Source: Bacteroidales bacterium
GTDB taxonomy: Bacteria > Bacteroidota > Bacteroidia > Bacteroidales > UBA932
DNA length: 64,000 nucleotides
NCBI GenBank assembly: GCA_023667095.1
Contig: JAMPAT010000007.1
Location: forward strand, 1-64,000
Direction: 5' to 3'
Positions within the stretch are counted from its first letter, which is position 1, and every line of letters starts with the position of its first letter. The notes below the pieces were generated by a model. The model saw only the letters and a program-made list of their open reading frames with translations. It searched no databases and had not been told where the DNA came from. Of the stretch, positions 1-9,457 are shown piece after piece. Both the position numbers and the translations under genes were made by a program.

Positions 1-175
1 CCAGGGTGCTCAGAAGCAGGCTTTTCCCGAAACGTCGGGGACGGGAGAGGAAATAATAGTTTCCCTCCTTGACCATCTTGTACATCAATGCTGTCTTGTC
101 TACATAGACATAGCCGTCATTGCGCAGTTTCTCAAAACTCTGGATTCCTATCGGGTATAACATGTCTGCTGGCAT
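1..175 (-). CDS. AAA-ATPase-like protein, 5' part only (cut by window edge)
   Basis: Only the first 58 codons are present; the gene runs off the left edge. The visible protein begins MPADMLYPIGIQSFEKLR and continues through a YVDKT segment to RPRRFGKSLLLSTL. The FGKS/LLSTL part is a Walker A-like loop. This opening is typical of the Bacteroidetes AAA-ATPase-like family (PF09820), which usually carries a PD-(D/E)XK nuclease-like domain at the C terminus; that end cannot be seen here. A second in-frame ATG lies four codons downstream. A good promoter sits just upstream at 200-229. The cellular role of the family is poorly known; a mobile or defence-like role is often supposed but not shown. Confidence 0.75.
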   Translation of the reverse strand, partial: MPADMLYPIGIQSFEKLRNDGYVYVDKTALMYKMVKEGNYYFLSRPRRFGKSLLLSTL

Positions 176-199
176 AGGCTTTACTTTTACTTCAACTCA

Positions 200-229
200 C
201 AAAGTTAAGCAAATAATGTACTTGTCAAA
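200..229 (-). promoter_or_regulatory. Bacteroidetes-type promoter for the AAA-ATPase-like gene
   Basis: Read on the minus strand there is TTTG (226-229), an 18-nt spacer and TAACTTTG (200-207). This fits the Bacteroidetes primary-sigma consensus TTTG-N19-TAnnTTTG. The ATG at 175 follows the -7 box by about 25 nt. Confidence 0.55.
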
Positions 230-261
230 AGGAAAATCGGATGGCCAGCATCAGCTGATTC

Positions 262-3200
262 CTATTTCTGGATGACACTGTACTTGATGTTCAGCCGTGA
301 GATTTCATTGATGAAATCTGCATTGACATTTACCTGGAACTTCTTCGAAAGGAATTCTAATTTGTATTGCGTCTTGGGGTCATACAGGAACATTGTAAGC
401 GGCACGCTTCCCTTATGCTTACGTATGACGCCCACAAGGCTTTCCCTGAACTCTCCGCTGAGCTGAGGGGTCGTGATGCTCAGTGCAAAACCCTTGATAT
501 AAGACTCTGCCACATTGCCTAAAAGCATGATTTTCTTGATCCTGAAAGTGTATGGAGGGTCTCCCTTCTCCTTGCGGTCCTCCGGTTTCCTGAAAAACAT
601 CTCCTCTATCTTTCCCTCGATGAAGATTGCAGTGTTCTGGTTGATGTACGGCATGAACTGGTCGATGTCCTTGCCGTTGAGCTTAAGCTCATAGCTTCCG
701 CTGAAATCCTCTATCAAGGCTCTCATGAACGGTTTCCCGAACCTGTTGCTGCCCTGCTCGACAGATGTCACGAATCCTCCGATGCTCACAGGCTTTGGTG
801 TCTTTGCCGTGTCGCATGCCGTGATTTCGGTGCTGAGCTGTGTCATCTGGCAGGTCGTGAAATTCTCAAGCTCGAATGTGTATTTCTCCAGAGGATGTGA
901 AGAAAGGTACATTCCCACGAGGTCCTTTTCCCTGTGAAGAATCTCCAGGTTGTCCTTGTCAATGTCTTCCTGCTTCATTTCCGGCATGGCAGGACGTACA
1001 GGCTTGATTTCCTCCGCATCTCCAAAGAGTGAGATGGCAGCGTCCATCGTGTCTTTCCTGTACAGGTCCGCATATTTCAGGAGTGCTTCCATGAATATGT
1101 CCCCTGACAGACATGGAAGGCTGTATTGCTGGCGCGGGTTGCCGAAACTGTCGAATGCCCCGGAATACAGCAGTGCCTCGAATGCCTTCCTGTTGACCTG
1201 GCCTGCCATCCTTTCCGCAAAATCGAATATGTCCTCGAAGAGGCCATTGTTTTCCCTCTCCTGGATTATGGCATTCACGACATTGTCCCCGAATCCCTTG
1301 ATTCCTCCAAGCCCGAAGCGAATGTCACCTTTCCTGTTGACCGTGAAATGCGCATCACTCTCGTTTATATCCGGGTTGAGCACCTTTATCCCTGCCTTCT
1401 TGCAGTCGTCCATGATACTCTTGATCTCGTCCTGGTTTGACAGGTTCTTGCTGAGGTTGGCAGCCTGGAACTCGGCAGGGTAATGCGCTTTCAGCCATCC
1501 TGTCTGGTAGCTTACCCATGCATAGCAGGTAGCATGCGACTTGTTGAACGCATACTGTGCGAATTTTCTCCAGTCACTCCATATCTTGTTAAGGACCTTT
1601 TCCGGATGGCCGTGCTCTACGCCTCCCTTGATGAATTTGTCCTTCAGGGACTCCAGCACATCGATGAGCTTCTTTCCCATTGCCTTTCGCAGCTTGTCGG
1701 CCTCTCCCTTTGTGAAACCTGCAAGCTTCTGGCTGAGAAGCATGACCTGCTCCTGGTAGACGGTGACACCGTATGTGTCGTGGAGGTATTCCTCCATGTC
1801 CGGAAGGTCGTATTCAATAGGCTCCTGGCCCTGCTTACGTGCAACGAATGACGGGATATAGTCCAATGGTCCCGGCCTGTAGAGGGCATTCATCGCGATA
1901 AGGTCCTCGAACCTTGTCGGCTGGAGCTTCTGGAGCCATTCCTTCATTCCGTCGGACTCGAACTGGAACACGCTCTTGGTGTCTCCCCGGCTGTACAGTT
2001 CGTAAGTCTCCTTGTCATCAATAGGAATCTTCTCTATGTCAAATTCAACTCCGTGCCTCTTTTTGATGAGAGCCTGGCATTCCTTTATGATTGAGAGTGT
2101 ACGAAGCCCGAGAAAGTCCATTTTGAGCATTCCGACTTCCTCGATGTAGTGCCCGTCATACTGCGATGTCCACACATCCAGGCCTGTAGCCTTGTCTACA
2201 GCCAAGGTAATCGGGATATAGTCAGTCAGGTCTCCGCGGCCGATAATCATCGCGCAGGCATGTACTCCCGTCTGCCTTATGCTTCCCTCCAGCTTGAGGG
2301 CATATTTAAGTACTTCCTTTACCTGTTCTGTGCCGTTTTCAAGCTCGTTTTTCAGCTCCGGGACATATTTGTAGCAGTTCTTCAGGTTAGGCTTGTACTC
2401 TACATCTGTCGGGCCTTTCTTGTAACGCTTGCTTACCTTTATCTTTTTCCCTGGATTGTCCGGGTCATCTTTCTCCTCTTCCTTTATTATAAGTTCGAAG
2501 CCCTTTTCCAGCTCTTCACCTTCCTCCATAAGGGTTTCCTTGATTTCCTTGACCTTGATAGGCTTGTCGGGAATCATCTTGGTCAGCCTGTTTGAGTCAT
2601 CTATGGAGAGACGGCTTATTCGCGCGACATCCTTGATTGCACTCTTGGCTGCCATTGTACCGAATGTAATCACATGGGATACATGGTCCTTTCCATATGT
2701 CTCCTCGATGTATTTGAATGCTCCGTAACGTCCCTCATCGTCAAAGTCGATGTCTATATCCGGCATTGAGATACGGTCCGGGTTCAGGAAACGCTCAAAC
2801 AGGAGGTCGTACTTGATCGGGTCGAGGTTGGTGATTTTCAGGCAGTATGCCACGACAGAACCGGCTGCCGATCCACGGCCCGGCCCAACAGATGTCCCGA
2901 CGGCTCTTGCAGCAGCTATAAAGTCCTGCACGATAAGGAAGTAGTCCGGGAATCCCATTCGTGATATGGTCTTAAGCTCGAAGTCGATACGCTCCGCCTG
3001 CACTTCGTTGAGTGTTTCACCATAACGTATCCTCGCACCTTCGTAGCACAGGTGACACAGGAATGCTACGGACCATGTGAATTCCTCTCCACGGTCGTTC
3101 CCTTTCTTGTCGTATCGTCCGACATCGATGACATCCTTGTATTTTTCAAGATATATCTCCTTGTTGGCCAGGAATTCCGGGTCAATGGTGAATTTAGGGA

Positions 3201-4071
3201 GCACATGACCCCTGTCAATCTCGTACCGCTCAATCTTGTTGAAGACATCCATGGTGTTTTCAATCACCTCCGGGTGTCCCGGGAACAGCGCAGCCATCTC
3301 CTCCTCGCTCTTCATGTATTCCTGCTGCGTATAGTGCATGCGGTTCTGGTCATCGATATATGTGTTGGTAGTCAGGCAAATAAGGCGGTCATGTGCCGGC
3401 CCGTCATCCTTGTTGACGAAATGCACGTCATTTGTCGCCAGCACCTTTGTCCCTGTAATTTCAGCCAGTTCGAAAATCCCGCAGTTGACCTTCTCCTGCA
3501 TCTCATATACTTCGAGGGACTGCCCTGGAATCTCAGTCTTGTGCAGCTGTACTTCGAGGTAGAAGTCATCACCGAAAACCTCCTTGTACCACCTTATGGA
3601 TTGTTCCGCCCCTTCCATGTCACCTGCGAGAATCTTTCTCGGGACTTCTCCTGCGACACAGGCGGAGCAGCAGATGATGTTGCGTGCGTATTTTTTGATT
3701 GTCTCGTGTGAAACCCTCGGCTTGTAGTACATGCCCTCTACATGTCCTGTCGAGACTATCTTCATCAGGTTCTTGTAGCCGTCATAGTTCTTTGCCAGCA
3801 GGATAAGGTGATAGTACTCCCTGTGGTCCCTGTCCTTGAGGGTGTGGTCATAGTGCTTGGTCAGGTACACCTCGCATCCTACGATCGGCTTGACATTGGG
3901 GTGCTTCTTTGCGAACTTGTAGAATTCCTTGATTCCGTACATGTTGCCGTGGTCAGTGATTGCAACCCCGGGCATACCCAGCTCCTCGGCCCTTTTGAAA
4001 AGGGCATCCATTGTTGAAAGTCCGTCAAGGATAGAATATTGGGTATGAACATGCAAGTGAACAAAGGCCAT
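262..4071 (-). CDS. dnaE: DNA polymerase III subunit alpha
   Basis: This is the catalytic subunit of the replicative polymerase, acting in the cytoplasm at the fork. The 1269-aa protein begins with a PHP domain (HVHTQYSILDG near residue 6 and TDHGN near residue 39). The polymerase palm carries MPDIDIDFDDEGR from residue 436, giving the metal-binding aspartates D438 and D440. The fingers and thumb follow, and an OB-fold lies at about residues 1088-1190. A lysine/glutamate-rich insertion of about 45 residues near residue 525 separates palm blocks. The length is a little above that of E. coli DnaE (1160 aa) and suits Bacteroidetes. The ATG at 4071 directly starts the PHP motif, so the start is secure. 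A strong promoter lies at 4106-4136. The gene is transcribed alone, downstream of the lyase gene on the same strand. Confidence 0.97.
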   Translation of the reverse strand: MAFVHLHVHTQYSILDGLSTMDALFKRAEELGMPGVAITDHGNMYGIKEFYKFAKKHPNVKPIVGCEVYLTKHYDHTLKDRDHREYYHLILLAKNYDGYKNLMKIVSTGHVEGMYYKPRVSHETIKKYARNIICCSACVAGEVPRKILAGDMEGAEQSIRWYKEVFGDDFYLEVQLHKTEIPGQSLEVYEMQEKVNCGIFELAEITGTKVLATNDVHFVNKDDGPAHDRLICLTTNTYIDDQNRMHYTQQEYMKSEEEMAALFPGHPEVIENTMDVFNKIERYEIDRGHVLPKFTIDPEFLANKEIYLEKYKDVIDVGRYDKKGNDRGEEFTWSVAFLCHLCYEGARIRYGETLNEVQAERIDFELKTISRMGFPDYFLIVQDFIAAARAVGTSVGPGRGSAAGSVVAYCLKITNLDPIKYDLLFERFLNPDRISMPDIDIDFDDEGRYGAFKYIEETYGKDHVSHVITFGTMAAKSAIKDVARISRLSIDDSNRLTKMIPDKPIKVKEIKETLMEEGEELEKGFELIIKEEEKDDPDNPGKKIKVSKRYKKGPTDVEYKPNLKNCYKYVPELKNELENGTEQVKEVLKYALKLEGSIRQTGVHACAMIIGRGDLTDYIPITLAVDKATGLDVWTSQYDGHYIEEVGMLKMDFLGLRTLSIIKECQALIKKRHGVEFDIEKIPIDDKETYELYSRGDTKSVFQFESDGMKEWLQKLQPTRFEDLIAMNALYRPGPLDYIPSFVARKQGQEPIEYDLPDMEEYLHDTYGVTVYQEQVMLLSQKLAGFTKGEADKLRKAMGKKLIDVLESLKDKFIKGGVEHGHPEKVLNKIWSDWRKFAQYAFNKSHATCYAWVSYQTGWLKAHYPAEFQAANLSKNLSNQDEIKSIMDDCKKAGIKVLNPDINESDAHFTVNRKGDIRFGLGGIKGFGDNVVNAIIQERENNGLFEDIFDFAERMAGQVNRKAFEALLYSGAFDSFGNPRQQYSLPCLSGDIFMEALLKYADLYRKDTMDAAISLFGDAEEIKPVRPAMPEMKQEDIDKDNLEILHREKDLVGMYLSSHPLEKYTFELENFTTCQMTQLSTEITACDTAKTPKPVSIGGFVTSVEQGSNRFGKPFMRALIEDFSGSYELKLNGKDIDQFMPYINQNTAIFIEGKIEEMFFRKPEDRKEKGDPPYTFRIKKIMLLGNVAESYIKGFALSITTPQLSGEFRESLVGVIRKHKGSVPLTMFLYDPKTQYKLEFLSKKFQVNVNADFINEISRLNIKYSVIQK

Positions 4072-4105
4072 GGTGTCGTCCTGTTTTATATGGTGAAAAG
4101 GAACG

Positions 4106-4136
4106 CAAAGTTATATAAAAAAAGACCTTTGTCAAA
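4106..4136 (-). promoter_or_regulatory. Bacteroidetes-type promoter of dnaE
   Basis: On the minus strand TTTG (4133-4136) is followed after exactly 19 nt by TAACTTTG (4106-4113), an essentially perfect match to TTTG-N19-TAnnTTTG. The dnaE ATG lies about 35 nt downstream of the -7 box. Confidence 0.65.
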
Positions 4137-4209
4137 GTAAAATTGAGGCGATGGTATACGCCCTGCATGGCACTTTCCGTTGACCGGCAGGGGACACTGC
4201 CGTTGCAAT

Positions 4210-7200
4210 TTACCGCCCATGCACTTCCCTGAGGCTGACCCTGAACCTGGCGGAGGTCCCGCGGGCAATTCCGGCGGTGAACCCGGCTCTGCATGTCCCT
4301 GGGTTCGGAGCGTCATAGTCATGTGGCGGTTCATTGGAAAGTATATGCATACGTACTGGTGTCCGTGACTTCACCGACAGCCTCATCCTTACACCGTTGC
4401 AGCAGATGTCGATGCTCCTTCGGCCGCTGATGGAGGCCGAATCCACGGTTGTCATGTTCCATTGGACGGAAATCGAATCTCTGCCGTCCTTGTCAGAAAC
4501 CTTGTCCACAGCCTCAATCGCGTCCTCGATGTGCAGGAAGCCGCGCCTGTCAACATATGCAGTCCTTACGGCATGCTTTACAAGGTCTTCGCCCAGCGTA
4601 GAGGTGAGGTCAACGGAAGCACCTTTCCTTGAACGGCCTGAGAAAGTCTCAGTTATTTCTGCCCTGCCGTCCACACGGTGATGCCTTCCGTCCAGAGTTA
4701 TTGTGGAATGAGATATGTTGTCAATCCGGAACACATCCCACCTGCCGCTTTCCTGCTTCTGTCCCCACAGGTCCACGCCCTTGCTCTCAAGGGAGAAATA
4801 GTTCTGTGAACCGAGGTCGGATGACCATCTGACACCTTTGTATTCATAGACAAACGAGCCTGCATCCATATGTGCGTGCGAAGTTGAAGGGGAGCCGCCC
4901 TTTATTGCGAAATATCCGTCATTCCCATCCTGCCATCCTCCGCGCCAGATGAATACAGGTGTCTCGCCACGTCCTGTCCAGACATTCACGTCCGGAAGCT
5001 GCGGAGTGCAGTCCTCCAAGGCCGCAGCAAAGACAAGCATCGCAGGCAGCAGGCGTGCTTCGGCAAACCATTTCCCGGAAGAGGTCTGGAATGTCTCAGG
5101 GATGGAGTCAAGCCTCTGTCCCTCAGTCCACATGACTGTATTGTCCTTCAGCTTGCCGGCGAACCATGGCATTGTCACATTGCATGAAATCTTTTCGCCT
5201 ATGTCGGAATAGTTGTATCCCTTGCCGCCCGGGGCGGACATGAACTGCATAAAATATGCTGATTCCAGGAATCCCGGTGCTCTGCAGATGTCTGCATCCG
5301 AGCCGAACGCCCTTAAAAGGGCCTCTGTCATCATTACCTGGAAAGATGTCCCGTATCCCCAGTAGCCGAATCCCTCAGGGTATCCTCCGTCCGGGGCATA
5401 GCATCCGAGCACCTTCCTGTTGGAGACGATGCTCTTCTCTATGATGGCAATGGACCTGGCAGGGGAGTGGCCGAATGCTGCAATGGCTGCATACACCATC
5501 CCGGCATTGCATACCTGGTTCCAGTTGTTGCCTGAATTGTAGAACCATGCGTCTTTCCTGTTGTCTGCTGCCTGGAAAAGATGCCTGTCAAGTGCTGAGA
5601 CAATGGTTTCCCTGTCGGAAGGGGACAGCACATCATACAGCCAGTCAAGCCCTATGGCAACGGCCATTCCCATCTCCCCGGTGTCGAGGAAATGCGAAGG
5701 GTTCCAGTCCTCGAATGCGCACACCGCCATTATTTCCTCCCTTGCCCTTTCGGCATATCTCGCATCGGATGTCATCCTGTAGGAATATGACAGCCAGAAA
5801 ATCCTCTGCAGTGCCTCCCTCGATACTGCCAGCATCCTTTTACCGACTTTTACGCGTTCGACTGGGGCTTTGCCTAAGATACTGTCGCTGAATGCTATGA
5901 TTCCATTGTGGATTTTCTTGAAATCAGGGTCTTTCCCGATCAGACGGGCAATCTTTTCCTCTTCTCCTTTAAGCATTATCAGGCGCGGGTGCCCTATGGG
6001 AGTGCCATAGGCGAATGACAGCGCGTCCGGAGACGGGTCTGCCATATATGGAAGCACTTCTACGGTCTTCTTTCCTCCCCGGACTATATAGATTGAAGGG
6101 TCAAGCACTGTGTATGTATCTGTTCCGATCCGGTATTCTCCCGGGACATGGAAGACAGCGCAGGCAGTGCCCTTGTAGGCCACAGCCTGGCAGGAGGCAT
6201 CATTCCTGAGTATCTCCACTGAAGGACTGGAGGAAAATTCAGAGGTCTGCCCGGCATTTCTGCCAGGAAGCAGTGCGTATGCGTAATGGCCAGTCCCTGA
6301 CGGGGCATGGTCGAAATAGCATTTGAAGACATAGCCCTCTTCTGTCCTGTCTTTGTAGAATGGATCTATGGGATCCCATTTCCCGCTCTGCAGGCCTGTC
6401 TCCACATTCAGTTCCTGCCCGTCGAGGCTGACATATCCTTTCCCGTCATGGTGTGCCCATAATGCTCCGGACTTCACTTCCGTGGCGAGGTGGTTCTGGT
6501 CAACAGATGTGGTGATACGTGTAATCTCCGGATTTGAGGACCGTATGTCAGAGCCGAGCGCAACTACAAGATCATCAAAGAAGAAATTGCTTTTGAGCGC
6601 ATGCAGCCCGTCCCGTTCAATCTCCATGGTCGTGCACATGACATTTCCTGAAGTCATTCCTCCTACATGGCCGGTCCTGTTTTTCTTTCCTTCGTCATCG
6701 AAAGGGCACCTTATCGGCTTTCCATCTTCGTATGTTGTAGTGCCTGGAATCTTCCTCCAGTCCCAGTATGCAAAGATGTTGTCATATTCGCGTCCATGCT
6801 GCATGAGCAGGAGTGCCCCGTCTGCCGAGAAATTCGCAAGCAGGTTCTCGTTATTGGTATATTCAAAACCTATTGTCCTCAAAGAGTGCATCCTTATCGA
6901 TGCGTACCAGTCAGCTGCCCTGTATATCCCGCAGTCGGAACGCCAGAAATATCTCGGGCCGGCCAGCTTGTCAGGGCATGAACCTGGAATAAGCATATTG
7001 AGTGCTACATCCTTGAATGTTCTGGCAGAGGGACCTTTGAGTGCCGCCATGTTCTGTGCTGCAACCGAGAGCGAGAATGCCTTGCCGCGTCCCCCGTTGA
7101 TGAACACCTGCCGTCCGCAGAAGCTCGGGTCCATTACACCGTTCCAGACACTCATGCATATCCCGTCCAGTATCATCTTCTCCAGAATCTGTCTCTGTCC

Positions 7201-8046
7201 GTCTGTAAACATGTATGGAGTGCCGTCAAGGACCCTGAACCAGAACGAAAGCCCTTCTGCATATGCCAGTCCGTAGTTCCCGAACTGGATCTGTGGCCCG
7301 TGCTGGTGGAATGACCAGTCTTTCTGGATTCCTTCCTCGTCCGTTATGACTATCTCTTCCGCAATCTGGTCCCTGGCCTTGATTACCAGTTCCTCGTCAT
7401 TGGTCAGCAGACCTTTCATCAGGTTGTTCCCGGCAAGCCATGCCTTGTTCTGCCCTGTACGGCCGAATTTCGACCTCTCAAGCACTTTCAGGCCTATTTC
7501 AACCTCTTCATCGGAGAGCTCATCATACATCATCAGCAATACTGCTGTCAGTTTCTTTGGTGCACCGATATCGTTATGCCACCAGTTGGGGCAGTATGGC
7601 TTCTTCTTTCCCCACCAGGCTATCCCCTTGTGCAGGATATCGTGCAGACGGACATCCTTGTACCATCCAGAGTCCGGGTCGGCATAGTGCTTTGCCAGTG
7701 CATACATCCTGGTCAGGTGGAGTGTCGGCTGCCACCTTCCGCGTGTCTTGTCGTCATAGTCTATGTCCTTCCAGAATCCCTCCCGGTCGAACAGACCTAT
7801 CAGCCTCATGACCTCATTGTCCGGCAGCTTCACTGACATGTACAGCTGGAGGAGCAGGACATCGTTTGCCCTTCCGTAGTCTGAGTATGCGATGAATCGG
7901 TCTGTTACCTCCTCATTTGGAGAATATGAGGCAACGGCAGTGCGTATAAATGATTTCCGTGCGGCCTCCATGTCTCCGGAGACGGCTGCACCGGCATTGA
8001 GAAGCGGCATCATCACGAGGAGAATGACGAAAATGTTCTTTTTCAT
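4210..8046 (-). CDS. two-domain polysaccharide lyase: PL8 fused to heparinase II/III-like
   Basis: The 1278-aa exported protein appears to hold two complete lyases. A signal peptide (MKKNIFVILLVMMPLLNAGAA) is followed by a PL8 unit to about residue 675: NWWHNDIGAPKK with N154, then the QHG-to-NYG segment with H249 and Y258 nine residues apart, and GRQVFINGGR. These match the Asn/His/Tyr/Arg set of chondroitin AC and hyaluronate lyases. From about residue 683 (GHPRLIMLKGEEEKIARL) a heparinase II/III-type unit follows, with DWNPSHFLDTGEM, NSGNNWNQVCNAG and TSHAHMDAGSFVYE. The second half closely resembles the stand-alone protein at 14641-16575. The ATG at 8046 starts the signal peptide and is preferred over the TTG at 8067. 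The gene diverges from the GH88-susCD operon and should act in the periplasm or at the surface on uronic-acid polysaccharides, probably hyaluronan or chondroitin. Confidence 0.88.
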   Translation of the reverse strand: MKKNIFVILLVMMPLLNAGAAVSGDMEAARKSFIRTAVASYSPNEEVTDRFIAYSDYGRANDVLLLQLYMSVKLPDNEVMRLIGLFDREGFWKDIDYDDKTRGRWQPTLHLTRMYALAKHYADPDSGWYKDVRLHDILHKGIAWWGKKKPYCPNWWHNDIGAPKKLTAVLLMMYDELSDEEVEIGLKVLERSKFGRTGQNKAWLAGNNLMKGLLTNDEELVIKARDQIAEEIVITDEEGIQKDWSFHQHGPQIQFGNYGLAYAEGLSFWFRVLDGTPYMFTDGQRQILEKMILDGICMSVWNGVMDPSFCGRQVFINGGRGKAFSLSVAAQNMAALKGPSARTFKDVALNMLIPGSCPDKLAGPRYFWRSDCGIYRAADWYASIRMHSLRTIGFEYTNNENLLANFSADGALLLMQHGREYDNIFAYWDWRKIPGTTTYEDGKPIRCPFDDEGKKNRTGHVGGMTSGNVMCTTMEIERDGLHALKSNFFFDDLVVALGSDIRSSNPEITRITTSVDQNHLATEVKSGALWAHHDGKGYVSLDGQELNVETGLQSGKWDPIDPFYKDRTEEGYVFKCYFDHAPSGTGHYAYALLPGRNAGQTSEFSSSPSVEILRNDASCQAVAYKGTACAVFHVPGEYRIGTDTYTVLDPSIYIVRGGKKTVEVLPYMADPSPDALSFAYGTPIGHPRLIMLKGEEEKIARLIGKDPDFKKIHNGIIAFSDSILGKAPVERVKVGKRMLAVSREALQRIFWLSYSYRMTSDARYAERAREEIMAVCAFEDWNPSHFLDTGEMGMAVAIGLDWLYDVLSPSDRETIVSALDRHLFQAADNRKDAWFYNSGNNWNQVCNAGMVYAAIAAFGHSPARSIAIIEKSIVSNRKVLGCYAPDGGYPEGFGYWGYGTSFQVMMTEALLRAFGSDADICRAPGFLESAYFMQFMSAPGGKGYNYSDIGEKISCNVTMPWFAGKLKDNTVMWTEGQRLDSIPETFQTSSGKWFAEARLLPAMLVFAAALEDCTPQLPDVNVWTGRGETPVFIWRGGWQDGNDGYFAIKGGSPSTSHAHMDAGSFVYEYKGVRWSSDLGSQNYFSLESKGVDLWGQKQESGRWDVFRIDNISHSTITLDGRHHRVDGRAEITETFSGRSRKGASVDLTSTLGEDLVKHAVRTAYVDRRGFLHIEDAIEAVDKVSDKDGRDSISVQWNMTTVDSASISGRRSIDICCNGVRMRLSVKSRTPVRMHILSNEPPHDYDAPNPGTCRAGFTAGIARGTSARFRVSLREVHGR

Positions 8047-8104
8047 TATTTCTGCGGAATTATTCAAAAGTTGTATAAATCAAGGTCTCTGCTGTAAGTG
8101 CAGG

Positions 8105-8112
8105 CAAATATA
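8105..8112 (-). promoter_or_regulatory. -7 box for the PL8/heparinase gene
   Basis: On the minus strand the sequence is TATATTTG, matching TAnnTTTG, 58 nt before the chosen ATG. No clear TTTG element is found 19 nt upstream, so the promoter may depend on an activator such as the HTCS. Confidence 0.4.
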
Positions 8113-8241
8113 TAACATTTTATGGGGAGTAAAGATGCCCGTGGGAGGGTCTAGGATGCTGCAGAGTCCCACAAAAGCGCATAATACCGGATTGTGCTAT
8201 TCTTACACCGGATATTTTCATTCTGTTGTGAGGTCTTGTGA

Positions 8242-8249
8242 TAATTTTG
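8242..8249 (+). promoter_or_regulatory. -7 box for the GH88-susCD operon
   Basis: TAATTTTG matches TAnnTTTG and ends 21 nt before the GH88 ATG at 8271. A correctly spaced TTTG is lacking, which is common for HTCS-activated promoters of polysaccharide loci. It diverges from the -7 box at 8105-8112; the roughly 130 bp between them are the likely HTCS binding region. Confidence 0.4.
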
Positions 8250-8270
8250 CCTTCACAAATAACACGAGAA

Positions 8271-9455
8271 ATGAACAGGTACCTTTACATTTTATTGTCC
8301 CTGCTGATTGTGGCGGGATGCTCTCCGGAAGAGACTATGGAATCACTTTCCGACAGGGTCTTCTCGGTTGCTACGGAGCAATGTCTCCAGATGGAGGACA
8401 GGCTGACGTCCCAGACCCTTCCACGCACAATAGGCAAAAACGGGGAATTCGTCACTTCTAACATCAGATGGTGGTGCAGCGGATTCTATCCCGGGACACT
8501 GTGGTATATATATGAGTACAGCGGGAATCCGGCAATAAAGGAGCAGGCAATTGCAAACACGCTGAAACTTGAGCCTCTGCAGTACAGGGCCAAGGACCAT
8601 GACCTCGGCTTCCAGATGAACTGCAGCTACGGCAATGCCTACAGGCTTACCGGAGAACAGAGGTTCCTGGAGCCTCTGCACACATCCGCCCTTGCCTTGG
8701 CTGAACGCTTTTCTCCCGTGACAGGGACAATCCGCAGCTGGGACTTTGTCAGGAAAGGGCGTGACTGGGAATATCCGGTAATCATAGACAACATGATGAA
8801 CCTTGAGCATCTGCTCAATGCTGCAGACCTGTTCAGGGACAATTCGCTGAAGGATATAGCGATTTCACATGCCAACACTACCATGTGCAACCATTTCAGG
8901 GCTGATTTCACCTGCTGGCACCTGGTCGACTATGACCCTGAGACAGGTGCGGTACGCCATAGGGAGACAGTCCAGGGATATTCAGATGACTCATCCTGGG
9001 CACGCGGGCAGGCGTGGGCTCTCTATGGCTACACTATGATGTTCCGCCTTACAGGACATGAATGCTATCTGAGACAGGCCGAGAACATTGCAGACATGCT
9101 TGTGGGACGGCTTCCGGATGACGGCATCCCTTACTGGGATTTCGATGACCCTAAGGTTCCCGACACATTCAAGGATGCATCAGCTGCCTCCGTAATGGCC
9201 TCGGCATTCGTGGACCTCAGCTCGCTTACCACTTCCGACTGCAGCAAGAAGAGGTATATCGGAATGGCGGAACGACAGCTCAGGACACTTGCATCAGATG
9301 AATATCTTGCAAAGCCGGGCGAGAACTGCAATTTCATCCTCAGACACAGTGTCGGAAACCTGCCTGGAGACGGTGAGGTGGATGTGCCCCTTTCGTATGC
9401 CGACTATTATTTCCTTGAAGCGCTTGTAAAATACAGAACACATAATAATAACTGA
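8271..9455 (+). CDS. GH88 unsaturated glucuronyl hydrolase, lipoprotein
   Basis: The enzyme removes the 4,5-unsaturated uronic acid from the non-reducing end of the oligosaccharides released by polysaccharide lyases. The 394-aa protein starts MNRYLYILLSLLIVAGC, a lipoprotein signal with C17. The GH88 (alpha/alpha)6 barrel shows WWCSGFYPGTLWY, HDLGFQMNCSYG with D111, and DNMMNLEHLLNAA with D173; these align with the two catalytic aspartates of Bacillus UGL. DDSSWARGQAWALYG is also a family signature. An upstream GTG at 8238 is possible, but the ATG at 8271 begins the signal peptide. The susC ATG follows after 2 nt, so the genes are co-transcribed. A lipoprotein form suggests periplasmic or surface anchoring, next to the importer. 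Confidence 0.92.
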   Translation: MNRYLYILLSLLIVAGCSPEETMESLSDRVFSVATEQCLQMEDRLTSQTLPRTIGKNGEFVTSNIRWWCSGFYPGTLWYIYEYSGNPAIKEQAIANTLKLEPLQYRAKDHDLGFQMNCSYGNAYRLTGEQRFLEPLHTSALALAERFSPVTGTIRSWDFVRKGRDWEYPVIIDNMMNLEHLLNAADLFRDNSLKDIAISHANTTMCNHFRADFTCWHLVDYDPETGAVRHRETVQGYSDDSSWARGQAWALYGYTMMFRLTGHECYLRQAENIADMLVGRLPDDGIPYWDFDDPKVPDTFKDASAASVMASAFVDLSSLTTSDCSKKRYIGMAERQLRTLASDEYLAKPGENCNFILRHSVGNLPGDGEVDVPLSYADYYFLEALVKYRTHNNN

Positions 9456-9457
9456 AT

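Noticed and set aside
950..1483. 177-residue plus-strand frame inside dnaE
   Set aside because: It is antisense to a conserved domain of dnaE, Ser/Leu-rich, and has no promoter; it is a shadow frame, as are the other long antisense frames in this window.
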